Of a DNA stretch of 44,167 nt, positions 15,765 to 24,665 are shown in pieces; within the stretch, counting starts at the first letter, position 1; every line of letters starts with the position of its first letter. Where the stretch lies: positions 1 through 44,167 of the forward strand of contig NZ_BOOH01000030.1 in the NCBI RefSeq assembly GCF_016863135.1, in the 5' to 3' direction. This stretch comes from Planobispora longispora. GTDB taxonomy: Bacteria > Actinomycetota > Actinomycetes > Streptosporangiales > Streptosporangiaceae. The notes beneath the pieces are model-generated. The model was not told the DNA's origin and made no database searches. It worked only from the letters and a program-made list of their open reading frames with translations. The translations under genes were made by a program, and so were the position numbers.

Positions 15765-17405
15765 ATGAGATGGCGCGCGCTGCTCACCCCCGTCGTGGCC
15801 GTCGTGACCCTGGCCGCCGGGGCGTGCTCCGGTGAGGACGCGCCCGCCCCCTCGCCGCGGGAGCGCCACGGCCTGGTGCCCCTCCCCGTCGAGGTGGTCC
15901 ACCGGGGCGCCGGGTTCACGATCGGCGAGGACGCCGTGATCACGGCTCCGCCGGAGGCCGAGAGGGCGGCCGGGCACCTGGCGGAGGCCGTACGGGACGT
16001 GACCGGGCGGACGCCGCGCAGGGGCGGGAACGGGGCGATCCGGCTGGAGATCACCGCCGGGCCGGGCACTGGCACGGCGCCCCCGGGAGGGGACGAGCCC
16101 GCCGACGCCGTCCTCGTGGACCCCGCCGACGAGGCGTACGAGCTCACCGTGGACGCGGAGGGAGTCCGGATCAGGGCGAGCCGTCCGGTCGGGCTGTTCC
16201 GCGGCGTCCAGACGCTCCGCCAGCTGCTCCCGGCGGCGAACCGGGCCGGGACGGCGGGAGAGACCGGGGCGACGGGAGAGGCCGGGACGGCGGGGAAGAC
16301 GGAGGCGGTCCTGCCCGGCGTGCGGATCACCGACCGGCCGAGGTTCGCCTGGCGCGGCGCGATGCTGGACGTCGCCCGGCACTTCTTCACGGTGGACGAG
16401 GTCAAGCGCTACGTCGATCTCGTCTCGGCCTACAAGGTCAACGTGCTCCACCTGCACCTCAGCGACGACCAGGGCTGGCGGCTGCCCGTCAGGGGACGGC
16501 CCGAGCTGACCCGCATCGGCGGGGCCGGCGAGGTCGGCGGCGGGCCCGGGGGCTCCTACACCGAGCGGGATTACCGGGAGATCGTCGCCTACGCCCGGGA
16601 GCGTTTCGTCGAGGTCGTCCCGGAGATCGACATGCCCGGCCACGTCAACGCGGCGCTGGCCGCCGACGGGACGCTCAGCTGCGACGGCAGGCGGCGGGAG
16701 CCGTACACCGAGATAGAGGTCGGGTTCAGCGCGCTGTGCGTGGGCAAGCCCGAGGTCGACCGGTTCCTGGCCGACGTGATCGGGGAGATGGCCCGCCTGA
16801 CCCCCGGCCCCTACCTGCACATCGGCGGGGACGAGGTGGAGAAGCTCACGGAGGAGGAGTACGCCCGCTTCGTCGGGCGGGCCGTGGAACTGGTCGGGGC
16901 GGCGGGCAAGCGGGCGGTCGGCTGGCAGGAGATCGGCGGAGCCCGGCTCGCCGCCGGGACCCTCGCCCAGTACTGGCAGACCGAGGGGTCGCCCGAGGAC
17001 GCCCTGAGCGCCGTACGGCAGGGCGGGAAACTCATCATGTCCCCGGCCTCCCGGACCTACCTGGACATGAAATACGACGACGGGACCCGCCTGGGCCTGA
17101 GGTGGGCGGGGCTCATCGAGCTCGAGGACGCCTACGACTGGGACCCCGCGACGACGATCCCCGGCGCGGGGGACGGCCAGGTGCTCGGCGTGGAGGCCCC
17201 GCTGTGGACCGAGACCGCCGAGACGATGGACGACCTGGAGTATCTGGCCTTCCCCCGGCTGCCCGCGATCGCCGAGGTGGCCTGGACGCCGCGGGAGGCC
17301 AGGGAGTTCGGCGACTTCGCGGCCCGTCTGGCCGGGCACGGACCCCGTTGGGCCCGGCTGGGCGTCGACTTCCACCGATCTCCCGGGGTGGCCTGGCCGG
17401 AGTGA
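15765..17405 (+). CDS. Beta-N-acetylhexosaminidase, GH20, probable lipoprotein
   Basis: This 546-residue enzyme removes terminal GlcNAc or GalNAc by substrate-assisted catalysis. The N-terminus (MRWRALLTPVVAVVTLAAGAC) looks like a lipoprotein signal with Cys21 as the lipidated residue, though Ala at -3 is not ideal. Domain GH20b covers about 40-185, and the TIM barrel begins at RFAWRGAMLDVARHFF. The catalytic pair is Asp356-Glu357 in HIGGDEVEKL; LHLHLSDDQGWR is the usual active-site strand. A short Gly/Thr/Ala/Glu repeat (about 163-183) links the domains. The length is typical. Chitin or peptidoglycan fragments are likely substrates. Confidence 0.92.
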   Translation: MRWRALLTPVVAVVTLAAGACSGEDAPAPSPRERHGLVPLPVEVVHRGAGFTIGEDAVITAPPEAERAAGHLAEAVRDVTGRTPRRGGNGAIRLEITAGPGTGTAPPGGDEPADAVLVDPADEAYELTVDAEGVRIRASRPVGLFRGVQTLRQLLPAANRAGTAGETGATGEAGTAGKTEAVLPGVRITDRPRFAWRGAMLDVARHFFTVDEVKRYVDLVSAYKVNVLHLHLSDDQGWRLPVRGRPELTRIGGAGEVGGGPGGSYTERDYREIVAYARERFVEVVPEIDMPGHVNAALAADGTLSCDGRRREPYTEIEVGFSALCVGKPEVDRFLADVIGEMARLTPGPYLHIGGDEVEKLTEEEYARFVGRAVELVGAAGKRAVGWQEIGGARLAAGTLAQYWQTEGSPEDALSAVRQGGKLIMSPASRTYLDMKYDDGTRLGLRWAGLIELEDAYDWDPATTIPGAGDGQVLGVEAPLWTETAETMDDLEYLAFPRLPAIAEVAWTPREAREFGDFAARLAGHGPRWARLGVDFHRSPGVAWPE

Positions 17406-17522
17406 TCCGCCGGTTCTCGACGGTGACCTGAATCACGGTCCGACGAGGGCTGATCCCCCGGACCGGGCCCGTCCGCACGATGCCGGGCGGGCGGACTCGG
17501 CACGATCATTGCCCGACATCTG

Positions 17523-20500
17523 GTGGAATTGCGAGCTGTGAGTGGTCAGGGCTGGCGATTGGTGCGTCGCGGGGACACGGGGAGAGCCGTTGCCCCCGTG
17601 CTCGACGAGCATCAGCGGGCGGTCGTGGCCCATGAGAGCGGCCCCCTGCTGGTTCTGGCGGGCCCGGGCACCGGAAAGACCACCACGATAGTGGAGACCG
17701 TGGTCGACCGGGTGCGGCGCCGGGGAACGGACCCCGAACGGGTGCTCGTCCTCACCTACAGCCGCAAGGCCGCCGACGAGCTGCGCGCCCGGATCACCGC
17801 CAGACTGCGCCGCACGACCAGGACGCCGCTCGCCCTCACCTTCCACAGCTACGCCTACGCGCTGCTGCGCCGCGAGGCGGTGCTCGCCGGTGAGCAGGCG
17901 CCCCGGCTGCTCACCGGCCCCGAGCAGCTGCTGGAGATCCGCCGCCTGCTCGTCGGCGAGCTGGAGGACGGCGCGCCCCGGTGGCCGGAGGACATGCGCG
18001 AGGCGCTCAAGACCCGGGGCTTCGCCCAGGAGCTGCGCGACTTCATCGCCCGCGCCGCCGAGCGCGGCCTGGACGGGCGGGGCCTGGTCGAGCTGGGCCG
18101 CCGCCACGGCCGTGCCGACTGGGTCGCCGCCGGCCGGTTCGCGGACCGCTACCTGGAACGGTTCGACCTGGACCCCGAGCCGGTGCTCGACTACTCGGAG
18201 CTGATCCGCGAAGCCGCGGCCAGGCTCGCCGACCCGGAGGTACGGCTCCGCGAGCGCTCCGCCTACGACGTCGTCCTCGTGGACGAGTACCAGGACACCG
18301 ACCCCGCCCAGGAGGCCCTGCTGCAGCGGCTCGCGGGGGAGGGCCGCGACCTGATCGCGGTCGGCGACCCCGATCAGTCGATCTACGGGTTCCGCGGCGC
18401 CGACGTCCACGGGATCATGGACTTCCCCGACCGGTTCCGCCGCGCCGACGGCGAGCGGGCGCCGGTCCTCGCGCTGCGCGTCTGCCGCCGCAGCGGCCCC
18501 GGCCTCCTGACGGCCACCCGCCGCGTCACCGCCCGCCTGCCCGCCATCCCCGGCGGCGCCGGTCACCGTGACCTGACGGCGCTCCCGGACGCGGAGCCCG
18601 GAGACGTCCGGGTGGTGGTGGCCGACAGCCCCACCCAGGAGGCGGCGATCGTCGCCGACACCCTGCGCCGCGCCAACCTGCTCGACGGGGTGGCCTGGTC
18701 GCGGATGGCCGTGCTGGTCCGGTCGGCGACCCGGCAGGTGCCGCTGCTGCGCCGGGCGCTGGTCGCGGCGGGCGTGCCGGTCGTGGTGGGCGGCGGCGAG
18801 GTGCCGCTGTTCCAGGAGCCGGGCGTGCGGCCGCTGATCCAGCTCATCCAGGTCGCCCTCCACCCCGAGACCCTGGACGAAGGACTGGCCGAGGAGCTGC
18901 TGACCGGCGCGCTCGGCGGCACCGACATGATCGGCGTGCGCCGGTTGCGCCGTGCCCTGCGCATCGCCGAGCACGAGGCCATGGCGCTCCCGGTGGAGCC
19001 CGCCGACCTCCCGGAATCCGCCGAGCTCGCGGAGCGAGGGGAGCCCGGGGAGTCCGAGGAGCGCGGAGACGCCGCGGAGTCCGCGAAGCTCGGAGAGTCC
19101 GGGAAGCCCGAGAAGTCCGGGGAGGCCGAGGCGTCCGGGGAGCTCGCGGAGCTCGGGGAATCCCCGGAGTCCGGAGATTCGGCGGAGCTCGCGGAGTCCG
19201 CGGAGCCCGAGGAGTCCGCCGCGGGACCGGAGACCCCTGCGGGCCGGGCCTCGGGCGCCGGGAGGCCGAGGTCCTCCGGGGAGCTCCTCGTCGCGGCCCT
19301 CAAGGACGCGCGTGAGCTGGTCATGGTGGAGCCGCACGTCGCGCTGCCCGCCGAGCGGCTGGCCCGGCTCATCGCCGCCGCCACCGAGGCCGTACGGCAG
19401 GGCGGCACGGCGGAGGACGTGCTCTGGGCCGTCTGGCAGATCACCGGTCTGGCCGACAAGTGGAGCGAGACGAGCGTCGCGGGCGGGCACCGGGGCCGGC
19501 AGGCCGACCGCGACCTGGACGCGGTCATGATGCTGTTCGACCGCGCGGCCAAGTTCGTCGACCGGCTGCCCCACGCGGGCGTGGACGTGTTCGTGCAGGA
19601 CCTGATCTCCCAGGAGATCCCCGAGGACTCCCTCGCCGCGCGGGCGCCCGAGGGCGACTCGGTGCGGGTCATGACCGCCCACCGGGCCAAGGGCCTGGAG
19701 TGGGACCTCGTGGTCGTCGCCGGGGTCCAGGAGGGCTCCTGGCCCGACCTGCGGCCGCGCGGGTCGATCCTGAGCACCGACGACATGTCCGCCCGCGCGG
19801 AGGGGTCGGAGAACGAGAACCCGGCCGAGGTCAGAGCCGCGATCGCCTCCCAGCTGCTCGCCGAGGAGCGCCGCCTGTTCTACGTGGCCGCGACCAGGGC
19901 CCGCAGCAGGCTCGTGGTCACCGCCGTGGGCGGGGACGACGTCGAGGAGCGGCCGTCGCGGTTCCTCGGCGAGCTGGTGCCCGGCACGGGTGAGGAGGCG
20001 GCGGTCGTCGACGAGCGGTCCCGCTGGCTGAACATGTCCGCGCTGGTGGCCGACCTGCGCGCGGCGGTGTGCGACTCGACCCGGCCGGAGCCCCTGCGCA
20101 GGGCCGCCGCCGAGCACCTGGCCAGGCTGGCCACGGCCGGGGTGCAGGGCGCCCATCCCGACGAGTGGTACGCGCTCACCCCGATCTCCGACGACCGCCC
20201 GCTCGGCTGGCCCGACGACGTCGTGCGCATCTCCCCCTCGGCGGTGGAGAGCTTCACCAAGTGCGGCCTGCGCTGGCTGCTGGAGACCTCCGTGGGCGCG
20301 GGCGGCACCGACGTGGCCCGCGGCCTGGGCACGGTCGTCCACGCGCTGGCGGTGCTCGCCGCCGACGGCATGCCCACCGAGGAGACCCTCGCCAAGCGTC
20401 TGGACGAGGTCTGGTCCGAGCTGGACTTCGGCGGCGTCTGGTACAACCGCAAGCAGCGCCGGGTCGCCGAGCAGATGATCTCCAAGTTCGTCCGCTGGCA

Positions 20501-20978
20501 CCGGGAGAACCCGCGGGAGCTGGTCGCCACCGAGGAGTCCTTCATCGCGATGGTCTCCGAGGGCGTGCAGATCAAGGGCCGGGTGGACCGGGTGGAGCGC
20601 GACGAGCAGGGCCGCGCGGTGATCATCGACATCAAGACCGGCGGCAGCAAGCCCTCCGACACCGATCTCGAACGCCACCCGCAGCTCGGCGTCTACCAGC
20701 TCGCCGCCCTGCTGGGCGCCTTCCAGCGGCACGGCATGACCGAGCCCGGCGGGGCCGCCCTGGTCCAGGTCGGCAAGGCCGCCGGGAAGGACCCCAAGGA
20801 GCAGATCCAGCAGCCCCTGGCGGATGACGCCGACCCCGGCTGGGCCCACGACATGGTGGACACCGTGGCGCGGGGCATGTCCCTGCCCTTCTTCAACGCC
20901 AAGGTCAACGACGGCTGCCGCACCTGCGCCGCCCGGGCGAGCTGCCCGGTCAACGAGAGCGGGGGCCAGGTGTGCTGA
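17523..20978 (+). CDS. adnA: AdnA: UvrD-like motor subunit with PD-(D/E)XK nuclease
   Basis: This 1151-residue protein is one half of the actinobacterial AdnAB helicase-nuclease, which resects double-strand breaks. Walker A is AGPGTGKT (about 46-53); the DEYQDTDPAQ and GDPDQSIYGFRG motifs and VMTAHRAKGLEWDLV (motif V) follow. The C-terminal nuclease has VIIDIKTG (about 1033-1040) and a Cys pattern (FTKCGLRW, then CRTCAARASC) suited to an iron-sulfur staple. A low-complexity Glu/Ser/Gly insert occupies about residues 495-588. The start is uncertain: a GTG at 17538 in the same frame is an alternative, and neither has a good ribosome site. adnB follows 115 bases later. Confidence 0.92.
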   Translation: MELRAVSGQGWRLVRRGDTGRAVAPVLDEHQRAVVAHESGPLLVLAGPGTGKTTTIVETVVDRVRRRGTDPERVLVLTYSRKAADELRARITARLRRTTRTPLALTFHSYAYALLRREAVLAGEQAPRLLTGPEQLLEIRRLLVGELEDGAPRWPEDMREALKTRGFAQELRDFIARAAERGLDGRGLVELGRRHGRADWVAAGRFADRYLERFDLDPEPVLDYSELIREAAARLADPEVRLRERSAYDVVLVDEYQDTDPAQEALLQRLAGEGRDLIAVGDPDQSIYGFRGADVHGIMDFPDRFRRADGERAPVLALRVCRRSGPGLLTATRRVTARLPAIPGGAGHRDLTALPDAEPGDVRVVVADSPTQEAAIVADTLRRANLLDGVAWSRMAVLVRSATRQVPLLRRALVAAGVPVVVGGGEVPLFQEPGVRPLIQLIQVALHPETLDEGLAEELLTGALGGTDMIGVRRLRRALRIAEHEAMALPVEPADLPESAELAERGEPGESEERGDAAESAKLGESGKPEKSGEAEASGELAELGESPESGDSAELAESAEPEESAAGPETPAGRASGAGRPRSSGELLVAALKDARELVMVEPHVALPAERLARLIAAATEAVRQGGTAEDVLWAVWQITGLADKWSETSVAGGHRGRQADRDLDAVMMLFDRAAKFVDRLPHAGVDVFVQDLISQEIPEDSLAARAPEGDSVRVMTAHRAKGLEWDLVVVAGVQEGSWPDLRPRGSILSTDDMSARAEGSENENPAEVRAAIASQLLAEERRLFYVAATRARSRLVVTAVGGDDVEERPSRFLGELVPGTGEEAAVVDERSRWLNMSALVADLRAAVCDSTRPEPLRRAAAEHLARLATAGVQGAHPDEWYALTPISDDRPLGWPDDVVRISPSAVESFTKCGLRWLLETSVGAGGTDVARGLGTVVHALAVLAADGMPTEETLAKRLDEVWSELDFGGVWYNRKQRRVAEQMISKFVRWHRENPRELVATEESFIAMVSEGVQIKGRVDRVERDEQGRAVIIDIKTGGSKPSDTDLERHPQLGVYQLAALLGAFQRHGMTEPGGAALVQVGKAAGKDPKEQIQQPLADDADPGWAHDMVDTVARGMSLPFFNAKVNDGCRTCAARASCPVNESGGQVC
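19003..19245 (+). repeat. Low-complexity GGAGTCCG-type repeat inside adnA
   Basis: Degenerate short units built on GGAG(T/C)(C/T)CG recur for about 240 bases. They encode a run of Glu, Ser, Gly, Ala and Lys (for example SAKLGESGKPEKSGEAEASG). The frame is maintained, so the block adds a flexible charged linker and does not break the gene. Confidence 0.7.
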
Positions 20979-21093
20979 GCCGTACTCCGCCGGGCCGTAC
21001 GGCCGTCCCGCCGGGCTCTTCCGCCACCGCTGCCGTCGCCGTCGCCGTGACGGATCGCGCCACCGCCCCGCGTCGCACCGATGGAGGCCGAGT

Positions 21094-24000
21094 TTGCTGA
21101 GTCCGATCCAGCTCGCGGCCAAGCTGGGCATCCTTCCCCCGACTCCCGAACAGGCCGCGGTGATCGAGGCCGGGCTCGAACCGATGGTCGTGGTGGCCGG
21201 CGCGGGGTCGGGCAAGAGCGAGACCATGGCCGGGCGGGTCGTCTGGCTGGTCGCCAACGGCCTGGTCCGGCCCGAGCAGGTGCTCGGCCTGACCTTCACC
21301 CGCAAGGCCGCGAGCGAGCTGTCGCACCGGGTGCGCGAGCGCCTGGCGGCCATCGGCCGGGACGTGCCCGCGGACATGCTCGCGGGTGAGCCGACCATCT
21401 CGACCTACCACGCCTACGCCTCCCGGCTGGTGACCGAGCACGCCCTGCGCGAGGCGCTGGAACCCACCATGCGCCTGATCACCCCCGCCGTCGCCTGGCA
21501 GCTCGCCGGGCACGTGGTCAGCGCCTACGACGGCCCGATGGAGCAGATCGAGTGGGGCCCGGCCACGGTCACCCGCGCGGTGCTGGAGCTGGCCGGGGAA
21601 CTGGCCGAGCACATGCGCGACCCGGCGGACGTGCGGGAGGTGGGGGCCTGGCTCACCGCGCGCTACGAGGCGTTGCCCGGCTCGCCCATCGTGGCCCAGC
21701 GCAGGCCCCTGGCCGTCCAGCGGGCCAGGGAGCAGCTGCTCCCGATGGTGGAGGCGTACAACCGGCTCAAGCGCAGGCGCGAGGTCGTCGACCACGGCGA
21801 CCAGATGGCGCTGGCCGCCCGGATCGCGGCCAAACATTCCGAGGTCGGCCGGATCGAGCGGGACCGGTTCGCCGTCGTGCTCCTGGACGAGTACCAGGAC
21901 ACCAGCCACGCCCAGCTCGTCCTGCTCCGCTCGTTGTTCGGCGGCGGCCACCCGGTGACCGCCGTCGGCGACCCCTGCCAGTCCATCTACGGCTGGCGCG
22001 GGGCGTCGGCCGGGAACCTCACCCGTTTCCCCCGCGACTTCAGGACGGCCTCCGGGGAGCTCGCCCCGGTCCGCCAGCTCTCGGTCAGCTTCCGCAACGG
22101 CGACGCCGTCCTCGACGTGGCCGCCCGCGTGCAGCTCCCCTTGCGCATCGAGGCCAGGGAGGTGCCGGTGCTGGTGCCCGGCGGCAACCGGGTCGAGCGC
22201 GGCCGGGTGATGTGCGCCTTCCACGAGACGGCCGAGGACGAGGCGAAGTGGGTCGCCGACCAGGTGTGCGGGCTGCTCGGGAGCGACACCGCCCCGGACG
22301 GCCTGCCGTGGGGCGAGGGAGAGCGCAAGAAGGCCAAGCAGAGCGTGTGGGGCGGTCCGCAGTGCCTGCAACCGCACGATGTGGCGATCCTCGCGCGCAA
22401 ACGCTCGCAGTTCCCGGCGCTGCGCAGGGCCCTGGAGGAGCGCGGCGTCCCCGTCGAGGTGGTCGGCCTGGGCGGCCTGCTCATCGTCCCCGAGGTCGCC
22501 GACGTGGTGGCCACGCTGCGCGTGCTCTACGACCCGACGGCCGGGGACGCCCTGGTCCGGCTCCTGTCCGGTCCCCGCTGGCGGATCGGCCCGGCGGACC
22601 TGAAGGAGCTGGGCGAGCGGGCCCGCGAGCTGAACCGGGAGAACCGCGAGGACGCCTCCCCGGTGGCCGACCCGCTGGACCAGGTCGTCGCGGACCTGGC
22701 CGGGGAGCGCGGCAGCCTGGTCGACGCGCTGGACGAGCTGCCCGACCGGCCCGAGTGGCAGGACCTGTTCTCGCCGCTGGCGCGGGTCCGGCTGGTGGCC
22801 ATGGCCCAGGAGCTGCGGGCCCTGCGCGCCCGCGCCGGGCAGCCGCTCCCCGACCTGATCGCCGAGGTCGAGCGCCGCCTCGGCCTGGACGTCGAGGTGG
22901 CGGCCCGGGGCTCGGCCGCGGGCCCGTTCGCCGCCCGGGCCGATCTGGACGCCTTCGTCGACGCCGCCTCCCGGTTCGCGGGCGACTCCGAGGACCCGAC
23001 GCTGGGCGCGTTCCTGGCCTATCTCAAGGCGGCCGACGAGGAGGAGAACGGCCTGGACGCCGGGAGGGTGGGCGAGAGCAACAGCGTGAAGCTGATGACC
23101 GTCCACGCGTCCAAGGGCCTGGAGTGGCCGGTCGTGATCGTTCCCGGGATGTCGCAGGCGCTGTCGAAGTCCGGCTCGCCGACCGTCGGCACGATCTTCC
23201 CCGCCCGTCCGATGATGAGCCCCAGGTGGACGGAGAACCCGCGCAAGCTGCCCTACCCGCTGCGCGGCGACGCCTCCGACCTGCCCCCGCTGACGGGACT
23301 GGCCAAGGAGGAACTGGCCGAGTTCGACGAGCGCTGCCGCGACCGCGACCTGATGGAGGAACGGCGGCTGGCCTACGTCGCGGTCACCCGCGCCCACTAC
23401 CTGCTGATCGCCTCGGGCTACCGCTGGGGGAGCGCCGCCAAGCCCCTGGACCCGTCGGAGTTCCTGGTGGAGATCCGCGAGACCTGCGGCCGGGTGGCCA
23501 CCTGGGCGCCCCCCGCCGCCGAGGACGCCACCAACCCCCTCCTGGCAGAACCCGCCGAGACCGTCTGGCCCGTCACTCCCGAGGGCGTCCGCTACGAGGC
23601 CACCGTCGACGGCGCCTTCCTCGTCGAGGCCGCCCTCCGCGCCCTCGCCGAATCCCCTGCCGCCCCTCACCCGGACGCGCCCGCCGCGCCGGCTCCCCGT
23701 ACGGGCCGCGAGGGCTCCGCACCCGTGGAGTCCGCGAAGGCCGTGGAGTCCGCGAAGGCCGTGGAGTCCGCGAAGGTCGCGGAGCCCGCGAAGCTCGTGG
23801 AGGTCGCGGAGCCCGCGAGCGGGGACGACCCGCGCCTGGCGGAGCTGCGCGGCTGGGACAGGGAACGGGCGAAGGCGTGGCTGCGGGACACCGAGCTGCT
23901 CCTGCGCGAGCGGGAGCGCAACAGCCGCCGGGGCAGGGGTGGCCCGGTCGAGCTGCCCACGCACCTCACCGTCTCGTCTCTCGTCACCCTCGCCGCCGAC

Positions 24001-24552
24001 CCCAAGGCCCTGGCCCGGCAGATCCGCAGGCCCGTCCCGAAGAAGCCCGCACCTCTGGCCCGCCGCGGCACCTCCTTCCACGAGTGGCTGGAGAACCGGT
24101 GGGGCCAGCAGCGCCTCATCGACGAGTTCGAGCTGCCCGGCGCGGGGGACGAGGTCGAGGAGGCCGAGTCCCAGCTGGCCGAGCTCCGGGAGATGTTCGA
24201 GGAGAGCGAGTGGGCGAGCCGGGAGCCCCTCGACGTCGAGGTCCCGTTCGAGACGATGATCGCCGATCGGGTGGTCCGCGGCCGGATGGACGCCGTCTTC
24301 CAGACCCCGGACGGCGGCTACGAGGTCGTCGACTGGAAGACGGGCCGCCGCCTCATGCCCACCACCCGGGCCGCCGCCTCCGTCCAGCTCGCCGCCTACC
24401 GGCTGGCCTGGTCGCACCTGGCGGGGGTCCCCCTGGAGCGGGTGAGCGCGGCCTTCCACTACGTGCGCTTCAACGAGACGGTCCGCCCGGTGGACCTCCT
24501 CGACGAGCGCGGCCTGGTCGCGCTCATCGAGTCGGTCCCGGAGATCAGGTGA
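21094..24552 (+). CDS. adnB: AdnB: UvrD-like lead motor subunit with PD-(D/E)XK nuclease
   Basis: This 1152-residue protein is the partner of AdnA. The TTG at 21094 is chosen as start because GGAGG lies 6 bases before it and the N-terminus then reads LSPIQLAAKLGILPPTPEQ. Walker A is GAGSGKS (36-42); LLDEYQDTSHAQL, GDPCQSIYGWRG and LMTVHASKGLEWPVV are the helicase motifs. The C-terminal nuclease has EVVDWKTGRR (near residue 1076) with QLAAYRLAW, as in RecB-type nucleases. It lacks the C-terminal cysteine cluster seen in AdnA. An 18-base tandem repeat (23725-23814) expands the linker before the nuclease. Order and sizes match the mycobacterial pair Rv3202c-Rv3201c. Confidence 0.92.
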   Translation: MLSPIQLAAKLGILPPTPEQAAVIEAGLEPMVVVAGAGSGKSETMAGRVVWLVANGLVRPEQVLGLTFTRKAASELSHRVRERLAAIGRDVPADMLAGEPTISTYHAYASRLVTEHALREALEPTMRLITPAVAWQLAGHVVSAYDGPMEQIEWGPATVTRAVLELAGELAEHMRDPADVREVGAWLTARYEALPGSPIVAQRRPLAVQRAREQLLPMVEAYNRLKRRREVVDHGDQMALAARIAAKHSEVGRIERDRFAVVLLDEYQDTSHAQLVLLRSLFGGGHPVTAVGDPCQSIYGWRGASAGNLTRFPRDFRTASGELAPVRQLSVSFRNGDAVLDVAARVQLPLRIEAREVPVLVPGGNRVERGRVMCAFHETAEDEAKWVADQVCGLLGSDTAPDGLPWGEGERKKAKQSVWGGPQCLQPHDVAILARKRSQFPALRRALEERGVPVEVVGLGGLLIVPEVADVVATLRVLYDPTAGDALVRLLSGPRWRIGPADLKELGERARELNRENREDASPVADPLDQVVADLAGERGSLVDALDELPDRPEWQDLFSPLARVRLVAMAQELRALRARAGQPLPDLIAEVERRLGLDVEVAARGSAAGPFAARADLDAFVDAASRFAGDSEDPTLGAFLAYLKAADEEENGLDAGRVGESNSVKLMTVHASKGLEWPVVIVPGMSQALSKSGSPTVGTIFPARPMMSPRWTENPRKLPYPLRGDASDLPPLTGLAKEELAEFDERCRDRDLMEERRLAYVAVTRAHYLLIASGYRWGSAAKPLDPSEFLVEIRETCGRVATWAPPAAEDATNPLLAEPAETVWPVTPEGVRYEATVDGAFLVEAALRALAESPAAPHPDAPAAPAPRTGREGSAPVESAKAVESAKAVESAKVAEPAKLVEVAEPASGDDPRLAELRGWDRERAKAWLRDTELLLRERERNSRRGRGGPVELPTHLTVSSLVTLAADPKALARQIRRPVPKKPAPLARRGTSFHEWLENRWGQQRLIDEFELPGAGDEVEEAESQLAELREMFEESEWASREPLDVEVPFETMIADRVVRGRMDAVFQTPDGGYEVVDWKTGRRLMPTTRAAASVQLAAYRLAWSHLAGVPLERVSAAFHYVRFNETVRPVDLLDERGLVALIESVPEIR
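23725..23814 (+). repeat. 18-base tandem repeat inside adnB
   Basis: GTGGAGTCCGCGAAGGCC occurs twice perfectly and once with one change (23725-23778), followed by two diverged units. Translated units are VESAKA, VESAKA, VESAKV, AEPAKL, VEVAEP. The multiple-of-three length keeps the frame. Confidence 0.85.
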
Positions 24553-24561
24553 ACGGGTTCA

Positions 24562-24577
24562 GGCGGACAGGTCCGCC
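24562..24577. terminator. Hairpin between convergent adnB and the siderophore operon
   Basis: GGCGGAC (24562-24568) pairs with GTCCGCC (24571-24577). It lies just past the adnB stop and before the end of the minus-strand decarboxylase gene. Confidence 0.35.
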
Positions 24578-24665
24578 GCGTCGACGGCCGGATCGAACGG
24601 CTCGGGCGGGGTCCTCCGCGTCGTAGCCGCCCTCACCGAGCCTCTCGCGGGGCCGATGAACCGGG

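Noticed and set aside
20619-20978. Cas4-like nuclease with cysteine cluster
   Set aside because: The domain is the C-terminal part of AdnA, which has this nuclease and cysteine pattern by family; there is no CRISPR context.
17433-24459. Two minus-strand frames over 1100 codons opposite adnA and adnB
   Set aside because: Same GC-bias shadow effect; the helicase and nuclease motifs are on the plus strand.
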